Shown here: one piece after another, positions 9,023 through 19,162 of the stretch | How positions within the stretch are numbered: position 1 is the first letter of the stretch | How the letters are laid out: every line of letters starts with the position of its first letter | Source: Aphelidium insulamus | Lineage: Eukaryota > Aphelidiomycota > Aphelidea > Aphelidiaceae | Assembly: GCA_036784855.1 (NCBI GenBank) | Contig: JAZDSV010000100.1 | Coordinates: forward strand, 1-31,413 | Direction of reading: 5' to 3' | DNA: 31,413 nt | Notes under the pieces: generated by a model | Seen by the model: the letters and a program-made list of their open reading frames with translations, nothing else | Database searches by the model: none | What the model was told of the DNA's origin: nothing | Position numbers and translations under genes: made by a program

Positions 9023-10745
9023 ATGAAAACTGCTGATCCGGCTCAACTATCGTTGCACGCACCGGGCTTGATGAAAGAGAATGTGCTGTCCATAGCAGTC
9101 GACACGCAACTCTTGTTGCACAATGACACAACTGCCACCGTCTCGTTCGTGGACAAGTCAGCGGCACTGCTGAAGCGTCCTGATGTCGCTGCAACCTGCG
9201 AGACCACGTGCAGTGTGCGCGATCTTCTCCAGGCCAACGTGCAGGCCAAGATGAGTGCACACCGCGGACGCTCAGGCGCCGAGGAAGAGGACGCCTTCTT
9301 TGTTGGCGATCTTGGCTCCATCAGACGGCAGCATGCACAGTGGTGCGCGCTACTCCCGCGCATACAGCCCTTCTACGCAGTCAAGTGCAATCCCGACCCC
9401 GTGGTCCTGGGCACGCTGGCGTCGCTTGGCGTTGGATTTGACTGGTATTTATATATATATATATATATATTTGCTGACCAGCTCAGTGCAAGCCGCGCGG
9501 AGCCACGGTGCGCGAACTGGGAGTCGACTCTGGCCGGCTTATTTATGCAAATCCGTGCAAGCAAAGCTCTCACATTCGCTACGCCGCCAGCCAGAATGTG
9601 CGCATGATGACCTTTGACAACATGGAGGAGTTGGACAAGATTAAGCAGAACTATCCGCAAGCTCAGCTGGTCTTGCGCATTCTCACTGACGGTGCGCCAG
9701 TGTCTGCTAGTGTCTCTGTGCTTTCAATTTATATATTATCCTAAATCAACACCGTAATTGCTTACAATAACTAGACTCGCGATCCATTTGCAAGCTTGGC
9801 ACAAAGTTTGGTGCACATTTGTCCACCACCAAGGCGCTGCTAGCGTATGCCTTCTCACTGGGACTGGACGTGATCGGCATCAGCTTCCATGTGGGCAGTG
9901 GATGCTTTGACTCTGCCGCATTTCGTGATGGTCCGTGACTGACTATGTGAAATGACGTCATAACCCCATGTTAACCGTTGTATGGCGTAGCCGTGACCGC
10001 AGCCCGTATTGCCTTTGACCAGGCGTCAGAGGTCGGCTATGAGTTGCGGCTGCTTGATGTGGGTGGCGGCTTTCCGGGCAGTGATGCTGACGGGATCACG
10101 TTTGCCGAGATTGCAGGCGTGCTGGGCCCTGCAGTGGACGAGATGTTTCCACCGCACATTCGTGTAATCGCCGAGCCAGGTGGGGCTCTTTTTATCATAT
10201 CTCATCTAGCCTTGTTCACGAATACGTACTTACGCGGTGTGTAGGCCGATATTTTGTGTCTGCCGCATTCACGCTGGCTGTAAATGTGACTGCGCGGCGC
10301 ACCGTTGTCCACCCCGATGAGGGAGCCGAGCGGCAAAAGTCGTTCATGTACGTTGCAATTTATATTTTTTCAACCTGTATTTATGTTATACTGACAAGTA
10401 CCATCAACCATCAGGCTGTACGTGAATGACGGCGTTTACGGCTCATTCAACTGCATCCTGTTTGACCACGCGGCCGTCACGCCAAGAGTGTTGTGCCGCG
10501 ACGGGCAGTTTTGTTATGGGCGCGACTTTTCGGGGGAGCCGGACGTACACTGCAGCATCTGGGGGCCCACCTGTGACTCCATGGACTGCATAGCGAAGAG
10601 TGCGCGCCTGCCTGAAGTGGACGTGGGTGACTGGCTCTACTTTGCCGACATGGGCGCCTATACAATGTGTGCCGCGAGCACCTTTAACGGGTTCAAGAAG
10701 AGTGCCGTGCAGTACACCAACACCATGGCCGCGGCGCAGCAGTAG
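9023..10745 (+). CDS. ODC1: Ornithine decarboxylase, with one reading-frame break
   Basis: This PLP enzyme converts ornithine to putrescine, the first step of polyamine synthesis. Model: join(9023..9444,9487..9691,9775..9930,9991..10179,10245..10347,10415..10745). Landmarks in order: [11 protein letters not shown] with the PLP-binding Lys; [34 protein letters not shown]; the glycine loop [10 protein letters not shown] that holds the phosphate; [40 protein letters not shown] with the active-site Cys; [13 protein letters not shown]; and FNGF near the end. All splice junctions keep frame except inside exon 2. CASRAE and the following [11 protein letters not shown] lie in different frames, and exactly one base is missing at about 9502. 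The total length of 1406 nt is one short of a multiple of three. Everything else looks functional, so a sequencing or assembly error is likeliest. No mammal-like C-terminal degron is evident. Confidence 0.93.
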
Positions 10746-10761
10746 TTGCAGCTGTTCTGCT

Positions 10762-10762
<1 letters not shown>

Positions 10763-10793
<31 letters not shown>
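10763..10793. repeat. (TA)n run in the ODC 3' flank
   Basis: A near-pure TA run starts about 20 bp after the ODC stop. Similar TA runs sit in introns of ODC (9450-9470), the CCCH gene (about 6790-6815) and the SPF45-like gene (18127-18145), so they are a general genome feature. Confidence 0.8.
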
Positions 10794-10795
<2 letters not shown>

Positions 10796-10941
10796 TGCCG
10801 TATTAAATAGTAGTAGTAGCACACAGCTGTTCTGCTGTGGAAATATGTATGCTGTGCTGTGGTCTTGGTAAATAGTAAACAGTAGTAAATAATATAATAA
10901 TTATTATAGAAGTAACAGTGCAATACAGTGTTCACCCATAA

Positions 10942-12062
10942 ATGATGGCGGCAGAGGGCGAGGACAGAAAGGCGGCGGCGCAGCGCTTCTTCACCGCGTT
11001 CCAGAGCCGTCTGAACGGTAAATGCGCCCATGCATTGCACTCGTGTCCAGTCACCTTCATGTCCGCTGTGGCTGTGCATAGACGCGCGAGCATCACTGCG
11101 CATCGATGGTCCCGATGTGGCGCGCGGTGCTCTCAGCCGACTGGAGGCGGATGTTGCCGATGCCGCCGCCAGCTACCTGCCGCAGTATGACCAACGCTCG
11201 TGTGCGCAGGCAAGTATACTATTATAAGCGACGTGTGCCATCACCTCTGACACGGCGTGAAGGCGTTACGGGAACTCGCTGCCGAAATCAGCGCCGTCCA
11301 GACACCGCGCTCCAAGTTTTCATTCAAACGACAGGCAGCGCAGACTGATCAGCGGGTAGCAGCACTGGCCAACCTGACCGACGGGACAGGGACGCAGGCG
11401 TCGCCGGTCCCTGCTGTGATGCAGTGCACCGCCGTGCCCCAGGAATCAATTGGCGTCGAACAAGACTTAGTTGCCCGGGCACGGACATCGCAAGCGCCCA
11501 TTGTACGCGGCATTAACAACGCGTGCCACTCTGTCACGGGCGGCACGGTCGAGGTGCCGGTGGATGTGTGCGTGGAGAACTGTCGCGACAGTGTGATTGA
11601 TCTGCGGGAGGCGCATGTGTGCGCGCTGCACGTGGCCGACATTGACCGCTGTCTGGTGCTGTGTAATCCCATTCGCGGCTCGGCAATGCTGTCTCGTCTG
11701 CGCAACTGCGTGGTGGCGGTTGGATGTCATCAGTTCCGGCTGCACGAGAGCCACCACCTGGACATTTACCTTCATGTCGGCAGTGACCCCATCATCGAAG
11801 ACTGTGGCGCGGTTCGCGTGGCGCCCTTCACACTGGCCGTGGACATGGCGCCCTTGTTACAGGTCAGTGTCCTCCTTCAACTACACGCTTATAAACATAC
11901 ATGCATACATACATACATACATACATAGACATACATACACACACACATACATACATACATACATACATACACACATACATACATATATACATACACACAC
12001 ACATACATACATACATACATACATAGACATACATACATACATACATACATACATACATACAT

Positions 12063-12097
<35 letters not shown>

Positions 12098-12641
12098 TAC
12101 ATACATACATACATACATACATACATACATACATACATACATACATACATACATACATACATACATACATACATACACACATACATACATATACTACAGA
12201 CATACATACACACATACATACATACATACATACATACATACATACATACATACATACATACATACATACATACATACATACATACATACATAGACATACA
12301 ACATACAACTATAGACATCCAACTATAGACATACATATATATCCAAATATAGACATGCATAAATATATTACAATTACTCCCTTGCACAGGCAGCCGGCAT
12401 CAGCCACGACTCAGCAAACCAATTTGATCAGGTAAAGGATTTCAATTGGCTGCGACCGGGACAGTCCACCAACTGGTCGCTGTTGCCAGAGGACGCCGCC
12501 ATGCAGCCAAGTGACTGGAAAGTGCTACGTATGCACGCGCAATCCTTGACGCCGGAATTTGATTGTACGCGCCTGCTTGAAGCCCTTCCGCGCCACATTC
12601 AAGGCAAAGTGGCGATAATTGGCACAGTAAATGTGGATTAA
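10942..12641 (+). CDS. TBCC: Tubulin-folding cofactor C (TBCC)
   Basis: TBCC acts in the cofactor complex that releases native alpha/beta-tubulin by stimulating tubulin GTPase. Model: join(10942..11017,11082..11209,11263..11862,12390..12641), 351 aa, close to the human length. The N-terminal helical bundle (KAAAQRFFTAFQSRL, then GALSRLEADVADAAASYLPQ) is followed by FSFKRQ and a beta-helical TBCC/CARP domain. This includes VVAVGCHQFRLHESHHLDIY and VGSDPIIEDCGAVRVAPF, containing the Gln-x-Arg arginine finger of the family (QFR). The last exon has FDQVKDFNWL and NWSLLPED, the usual C-terminal block. Intron 2 (11210-11262) appears to use a GC donor (CAG/GCAAGT). Intron 3 is 527 nt and made largely of a CATA repeat. 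A second ATG at 10945 could equally start the protein. Confidence 0.92.
11894..12299. repeat. (CATA)n tetranucleotide microsatellite inside TBCC intron 3
   Basis: About 400 bp of CATA units is interrupted by CACA and TAGA variants. It fills the intron at 11863-12389, which is roughly ten times longer than the neighbouring introns. The apparent long ORFs on both strands here (Tyr-Ile-His-Thr or Met-Tyr-Val-Cys repeats) are artefacts of the repeat. Confidence 0.97.
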
Positions 12642-12807
12642 AATGATAATTGTGTATAAGTATATATATAATACTGCCAGGCAACAGACAACCGCTGCAA
12701 TACATACACACACAAACACTCTGCCAATTCTGCCAGAGCACCGCCAGCTGGCCACCGCTACAACGTACGCCTCGGCACCTACACAACGCACACGTCCGGC
12801 GCCGCAG

Positions 12808-14034
12808 ATGACCACCGCCAAGCAGCACATTGCGACGGCGGTGTCCACGGTGCGCCGGATCGTGGCAGACATTGCTCCCGAACAGCCGTTCATAATTAGC
12901 GCCGCAATTGGGGCCGTAAGTGAGATGCCATATCTGTCACACACACACACACACACACCGTGTACCTCTACCCTTATCAACTCCGTATCATATACGTGGT
13001 GTATTGACTGACACGTGCACACAGGTGGCCAACCTCCTGTTTGCCATACTCACGCTGGTGTGGACACCGGCGCAGACGGCTGCGGGCACGCCACTCAGCT
13101 CGCCCAGCTGGCTGTTTATTGTGCGCGCAATACTGCTTGTGCCGTGCGCCGCGGGCATCTGGATTACGGTCAGACGTCGCCGGAGACGCGTTGGTGGCAC
13201 CGTGGCCGGTATGACGGCGCTGTCGGACGCGCCAGAGTCTCCCGTGGCGCTGCGTGGCGGCGAACTAACAGTGGCCGCCACCGACAATGACACTGACAAT
13301 GATACGGATGCCGCGCTGTTTGGCCGCCGCAATATGATGCGCGCTTTGCTGGCGGTAACATGCTTGTTGTGCATGTCACGAGGATACATACATATCAAAC
13401 GATTGTGCAGGACATTGTCGTAGGCTCCGTGCTCATGATCGCGTCGTCCATATACCTGACGGCGTACGAGAATGAGCGCAGACTGCAACTGCTAGCCGGC
13501 TGTGGGACTGGCACGGTTGCAGGTACTGTCTACATATTCACATATACATACTACATGTATATGTATGTGTATATTTATATATATATTGTGAGTGTTGTAC
13601 TAACATGCTGGTCGTAGGCAGCACTGCTACCACAAACTGCGAAATGCTGCCGATAAGCCAGCGGATTGCATTGCTTGTCGTCTTTTTGCTGATGGAGGTT
13701 CGTGCATTCATACAACAAATTATACATACTATATTCATATACTTGTGTACTCACAGAGAGTATGCAGGCGTGTCATGTGCATTTCGCCGTCAACTACTTC
13801 ATGGCCAAGAGCAGTGCCAACGCCGCGATGCTCTCTGCGGCAAACACCGCTGCCCAACAAATGCGCATGACCAAATCTGCAAGCGTGGGTGCTGCATCTG
13901 CCGCCGCGCATCATAGCTCCGCACCGGGCAGTCGCGGTGCAGAGCACGGCAGTGGCCCGGCCATGACACCGTCCGTGTCTAGCCCAGCCGTCGAAGCAGC
14001 GCTGGTCACTCAGTCACAGCAAAAAGCACTTTAA
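12808..14034 (+). CDS. Four-TM membrane protein of unknown function
   Basis: I do not recognise this family. Model: join(12808..12915,13025..13354,13411..13522,13618..13697,13759..14034), 301 aa, in frame throughout. Predicted TM segments: about residues 28-50 (FIISAAIGAVANLLFAILTL), 66-87 (FIVRAILLVPCAAGIWITV), 143-165 (IVVGSVLMIASSIYLTAY) and 196-220 (RIALLVVFLLMESMQACHVHF). An Arg-rich patch follows TM2 and an acidic, Asp/Thr-rich stretch precedes TM3. The C-terminal 75 residues are Ala/Ser-rich and probably disordered. Introns are 56-109 nt. The third (13523-13617) has a perfect TACTAAC branch site and the first holds a CA repeat. The start was chosen as the first ATG in frame after TBCC; an in-frame ATG at 12631 overlaps the TBCC end and gives a repetitive N-terminus. 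The gene is convergent with AIF. Confidence 0.65.
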
Positions 14035-14259
14035 CAGGCGCCCGCGTTATAGAACAGTTGGAACTGCATAGATACATAGAGAGAATGTGCCTGCACTTAT
14101 GTATATATATATAGTTGTGGTCTGTTATTGAATCTGTGTTGACAACTAGTCTCAGACAATGAGACAAGTACACGGATCTTATGTGCTTGCTGTATGTATG
14201 TACATATGTATAGATAAATTGTTGTTGATGTATTAGCTTTGTATATAGAGCAGCTGCAA

Positions 14260-16876
14260 TCAGCTTTGGTGAATATTGAACATGCGGGCCAGTGCCGGCA
14301 AATCATCAACCTTGGAGCGCTCGCTAATCACCCGCCTGGCAACTGCGGTGCGGTGGAACAGATTCCACAGCAGTACACCCACCACCACGCCGTCGTCACG
14401 CAGATAAAACACCACGCCCTTGCCATAGTGTGCAGCTTCACTACTATTCCTCGTGTTACTGTTACTGTTGTCTACGGTATTATTGCCGCCTGTCGGAGAC
14501 TGTTGCTGTACGTCTGTCGGTGTAGGTGCGTCGCGCGATGGTTCCACGGCGCGATATGGGTTGGCACTAGTGGCAGCGGCCGGGGTCTAGATTTGAGGGT
14601 AAAAGTAAGTTAATATTGTGATGCATACACATATACTAGCACACTTGCATCTTCTGCTGCCGCTTTGGCCCACACACTGATAGTCTTGAGTGACGAGTCC
14701 AGCACGCCGACTGCCTCGTATCCAATGTGCGGCCTTGATTGTCAATAATGGTAACATGTGTGTGCGTACACGCATACTAAAACATCTTAAATACCACAAC
14801 CACTAACACACTATACAACAAACGATAAACACTGATGGCTCACCCCAGGTCTGACCAAAACATTGACTGATGCTTGTACGCCTTGTGGCCGCCCATCATG
14901 TTCCGGCCGGCTGTGCGGCCACTGAGTATGGCGTGGTCGTGGTGCTCCACACGACGTCGACCAAGCACAATATCGTGATAGGAGCAAGTGTCACCGGCCA
15001 CCTACGATAGTGGTGCCTTAGACATCGTCAACCTAGCTGAACGTGCGTACAAAGAGGTTGGTGCGTGCTTCCAGCTCTGCATTAACCATTAGACCGCCGT
15101 TTTTGGCATCAACCTCGAGACCAGCCGCGGCACCCAGTTGTACATTCGGCTCGATTCCCACGGCGACTAGTACGTGGTCCGCGGCAAGTGTGGAACCGTC
15201 CGACAGCGCCAGTTCGACTTTTCCGTCTGCGTCGCGGCTGGCTCCCAAAATATGTTTGTTGGGCAGGCTAGTTACACCCTCTGTACGATGAGCATGCACT
15301 CATAAGGAACGTCGGCAAGCAAACCTTTCGCCACGTGTTCCATAGTCCAGCGGGAAAGGTATTCCGGTAGTACCTTGGCCATATTTCCTGCAAACTGTTT
15401 AAAAGCCATATATGAAAGTTAATAGGAATACCATGTTCGGGAAACAGCTGAGACACTTGCGTTCCAGATTGCTTTCCTCGCCTGGCTAGTGCGCATGACA
15501 ACTCGCTGCCGAGAAAACCGCCGCCAACAACGACAATGTGTTGCGCGCCGCCATTCGACACTTTGGACTCCAATGCTTTGTAGTCGTCAATCTATTTGTT
15601 ATCAGTTGCAATAACACTCATGTACAAACATGTAAGTGCACCGACCGAGCGAAAGGTGGAAATTTGAGCGGCGAGCCGGCGGTCGTGAGAGGTAGCGTCG
15701 CGCAACACCGGCAACTGTTTGGGCGAACCGCCGGTGGCCAGCAGCAATTTAGAGTACTTGACCTTGTGGCCGCTGGGCGACAGGGTGAGCACCTGTGCCT
15801 CCACGTCCAGACTACTAGCCGTCTGGCCTGTAATCAATTTTGGTCGCGCCGTGCCCAGACCGTTAATCGCCGCTGGTGTCATGCTGCCGTCCACGGCGCT
15901 GTACGATTCGGGCGACTGGTAGAATATGCTGCAACACGCGCACACGCACACAGATCAGTATGACAGAAATTTCATGCCATGGCACTTACTCACGCTCGGT
16001 GCCGCCCCAGTCGCGGAATTTAAGCGAAGTGGCGTCTTGCGACGCGGCACTATCACCACTGCTCCACAACTCTTTGGACAGTGGCGGGCGCATGTAGGGC
16101 GCGCGCGGCTCACTGGCCACGATCAGTATGTCGGCGTCTGGTTCGCGCTCCAGAATAGTCTTCATTGCCGAGTAGGTGGCCGTGCCGCCCCCAACCAGCA
16201 CGTACCGACTCACAATCAAGTTGTGGGGAGTGGCAGGTGGCGCTGGGGCCACGACAGGTTGAGAAACTGGCGGCTGAGTAGTAGTTTTGGTAGGCGTGAC
16301 CGGCGCTTGAACCCTGGTGGCGGCGGAATCACTAACCGCGACTTCCGTGGACTGAGCTGCGAGTGTTGATTCTGGCACAGCGATATTCTCAGTGGTAGTC
16401 ACGCTGTCACTGGCAGCAGCTTCAACCGGCAGAGCAGTAGTTGCAGTAGTAGATACAGCGGTATCCACTGCTGCGATGGCATGACCGCCATTATCGCTGG
16501 GTACGGATTCCGACACGACATGCCCGGCCGGAGTGGACTTGGTGGGCATAACACGCGGTTTGTCGGGCATGGACGCATAAAATGCCTACAGGGTAAGCTC
16601 TCCGGATACCATCGATGCCAGGGCCACACTTACCGCAGCCACCGTGAGCGCGCCCACTGCCACGGTCGACACGGTCTCGTAGCGGTCAAACGCGCCGCGA
16701 GAGGCCGCCTTGTACTTTGCCGGTGACGGCATGAGCAGAGCGTGTCCGTGTGTGTCTAGCAAACGTTTCGCGCGCTCATCCAGTGCCACCCGCGGCGAGC
16801 CACCCGCGGCACCGGAGACACCGCGGACACTGGCCACCACTCGGGGCTGCCAATTGCGTGCTGCACGGCACAGCAT
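14260..16876 (-). CDS. AIFM1: Apoptosis-inducing factor, mitochondrial FAD oxidoreductase
   Basis: AIF is an inner-membrane-anchored flavoprotein needed for respiratory-complex maintenance; in animals it also acts in cell death. Model: complement(join(14260..14586,14637..14733,14844..15001,15051..15280,15325..15387,15432..15591,15646..15928,15990..16585,16634..16876)), nine exons, 718 aa. In order: an Arg-rich mitochondrial presequence; a TM anchor (about residues 66-86); a Thr/Ser/Pro/Ala-rich linker of about 120 residues; FAD-binding [14 protein letters not shown] (about 209) with [29 protein letters not shown]-binding [13 protein letters not shown] (about 394); [37 protein letters not shown]; and the C-terminal AIF domain ([31 protein letters not shown]). 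All exons are in frame. The linker is much longer than in human AIF (613 aa). The C-terminal domain separates it from bacterial-type reductases. Confidence 0.94.
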
Positions 16877-17053
16877 GCTTTTATTATTACTTGCGGGTGT
16901 GCTTGAACATAAATACTCTTAATTTTTTATATGCATTTCTCTAAAGCATGGTATGGTATATGTCGCATAGATATATGTACATACTTACATACTTATAGTG
17001 GGACAATATTGTATAATACGATAGAGCTGTAGTAGTTGGAGTAATATCTGTAA

Positions 17054-17089
<36 letters not shown>

Positions 17090-17233
17090 TAGTAGTAGTT
17101 GTAGTAGTAGTCGTAGTAATATCTGTAGTAGTAGTAATATCCAGTAGTAGTAGTAGTAATATCTGCAACAGTAGCAGTAGCAGCAGCAGTAGTCAGCAGT
17201 AGTAGTAGCAGCAGCAGCAGCAGTAGTAGCAGC

Positions 17234-17277
<44 letters not shown>

Positions 17278-17679
17278 CAGTAGCAGTAGCAGCAGTAGCA
17301 GTAGCAGTAGCAGCAGCAGCAGTTAGAGTAGTAGCTGGAGTAGTAGTTGGAGTAGTAGTAGTAGTTGGAGTAGTAGTTGGAGTAGCATGGTTGGAGTAGT
17401 AGTAGTAGTAGTACTAGTTGGAGTAGTAGTAGTTGGAGTAGTGGTAGTAGTAGTAGTTGTAGTAGTAGTAGTAGTAGTTGTAGTAGTAGTAGTTGTAGTA
17501 GTAGTAGTACTTGGAGTACTTAAAGTACTATAAGAGCAGTGTTGGAGTAGTAGTATGTAAATAGTAGTAGTAGTAGTATTGTAAACAGTGTTAAGGTCCT
17601 AACAATACAGGCGCAGCGTTGATCATTGAACTTCACGAGGATCTCTTCATTAACTTACGGCGCGTGTAAGAGATATTTG
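16877..17679. promoter_or_regulatory. Divergent AIF/SPF45-like intergenic region
   Basis: About 0.8 kb lies between the two start codons, most of it trinucleotide repeat (17050-17575). Outside the repeat, 16900-17040 is AT-rich with TATA-like stretches and could hold the AIF promoter. The 17576-17679 segment would be the leader of the SPF45-like gene. I see no gene. Confidence 0.5.
17050..17575. repeat. Compound TAG/CAG/GGAGTAGTT trinucleotide microsatellite
   Basis: About 525 bp of TAG triplets grades into CAG/TAG mixtures (17170-17320) and then into TTGGAGTAGTAG units (17330-17520). It occupies most of the AIF/SPF45-like divergent promoter. Short Ser/Thr-type ORFs within it are artefacts. 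Confidence 0.95.
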
Positions 17680-18617
17680 ATGACCGCGTCATTATACGGT
17701 GGCCAGGTGCCAACGGCATCGTCGGGAAGCACGAATGCCACCGCCAGCACCGACTCTGCGTATGGCGATATTCCTCTGCCACCGGAGCCAGTGGCCACGG
17801 ACCGTCCCTCGCGCACACCTCTGTCCATGTCGTCGGCGGGAATAGCTGGCAGGCGTCGACAGACACCAGCAGCAACCACCGCGCCGCGACCAGCCAGCTC
17901 GGCATTAATGACCATGAGCAGCGGCAAGAACCAGGCGCCGTCACGAGCGCGCCCCTTAAGCGGCCATGCAACTAAACCTGCCCCTGCCACGCGCACCGAG
18001 AAATCCCTCTGGTCCAATATGGACAGCGCGAATGCCACACTCTCGGCCCGCGTTCATCTCCCTCCAGCCGCCGTTGACGGAGAGTATGGTAAGTGACCAC
18101 TATACTTATAAATTGTGGATATAAGTTATATATATATATATATATCAGGTGCATAGTTAGATGTATAATTGGATATATGTAATTTGCACTCTGACAGTAT
18201 ACATAACAGACCCCGCGTGTCCCAATGACTACTCGCGCTACAAGGATGTGCAGAGATTTACGCGAGAGTTGGCCCGAAATCAGAAGCGTACGTTATGGTG
18301 CATTGTTGTTGTTGTTTGACCAAGTGAGTGTGTCAGTGGATGAACAAAGGCCGGGCGGGCAGCTGGACAGTGTGGCAGCCAGTACTTCACACGGCGCCAC
18401 AGCCGATTTGTCATTGTCACATGTTCCAGCGATTCCTCTGGCTGTTCAAGTGGATGCGGCGTCCAGTTGCAATGATGCCGTACCCGATCCTGATGTGGAC
18501 GGAGTGCCTTTGCTAGTGTCCAGTGGCGCTTTTGCCGCACGCCCTGCCAGCCATTCAGTGGATTATGCGTCGCTGGTGCACGATGACGTAGACGGCGTTC
18601 CATTGAGATTAAATTGA
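17680..18617 (+). CDS. Short SPF45 (RBM17)/SR140-like putative splicing protein
   Basis: Model: join(17680..18088,18198..18287,18337..18617), 259 aa. The frame is open upstream from 17626 but the first ATG is at 17680. The N-terminus (MTASLYGG..., then SAYGDIPLPPEP) and the ITDPACPNDYSRYKDVQRF block resemble the N-terminal region of SPF45/RBM17, where a DEYDPxxPNDYE motif occurs. The middle is basic and low complexity. Near the end are two DPDVDGVPL/DDVDGVPL repeats, the kind of motif found in SR140 (U2SURP). No G-patch and no RRM/UHM domain is present, so this is neither a normal SPF45 nor a normal SR140. The acceptor of intron 2 could be 18336 (49-nt intron, chosen) or 18324 (37 nt); both keep frame. 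Function is inferred from motifs only. Confidence 0.6.
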
Positions 18618-19162
18618 AGTATTGCGCTGGTTAATGTCCCTTGAAATATCATTTATATTAGTAAATAGCGTGTATAGTAAGTTGACATGCTGTTGATGCA
18701 GCCGATATTATTGAAGTACTATCAGAGCGCGTCCGTAGTGCAGCTCTAAAACTAAACATGTATAATACCAAGTACATATGCTATCAAGCATCGTTGAATG
18801 AGTACAGAAGTGTGCATATCGGTGCAAGCTGTTAAGCAATTGTCGGATATAAAGGATCCATGGCACAGTAGCAACATCATTCTGGCGTATATTACAACTA
18901 TAAAAGGTATGCGGTTCGTGTCTTATCAGTAGAGAAGAATCTACGTATGTTTGAACTTTTGAAGCTATTGCGGAGATCCATACGATATCCAACGTCAATA
19001 ATGGGACGATTGAACGTGTAGTCCACTTGTAGTTTTACAGAGCAGCCGCATAGCTAATGAGTGCATGTGAGTGGCCAAGTATCAGTAATGTACATATATC
19101 GAAGAGAGTAGAGGCATATGTAGATGGGAGAATAGAGTTACATATGCTATACATATCCGACA
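18618..19162. other. Intergenic, no gene seen
   Basis: This is about 545 bp of AT-rich sequence between the SPF45-like stop and the golgin start. ORFs are short and without family resemblance. No tRNA-like or repeat structure is recognised. Confidence 0.5.

Noticed and set aside
9487-9510. Programmed -1 frameshifting in ODC
   Set aside because: No slippery heptamer or downstream structure is evident, and frameshifting is known for antizyme rather than for ODC. A sequence error is simpler.
11597-12328. Long ORFs of Tyr-Ile-His-Thr or Met-Tyr-Val-Cys repeats on both strands
   Set aside because: They are translations of the CATA microsatellite inside a TBCC intron.
17050-17575. CRISPR-like array
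   Set aside because: Units are 3-12 bp with no constant repeat-spacer pattern; it is a eukaryotic microsatellite.
18618-19162. tRNA or small RNA gene in the largest plain spacer
   Set aside because: I found no B-box-like or cloverleaf-like sequence by eye.
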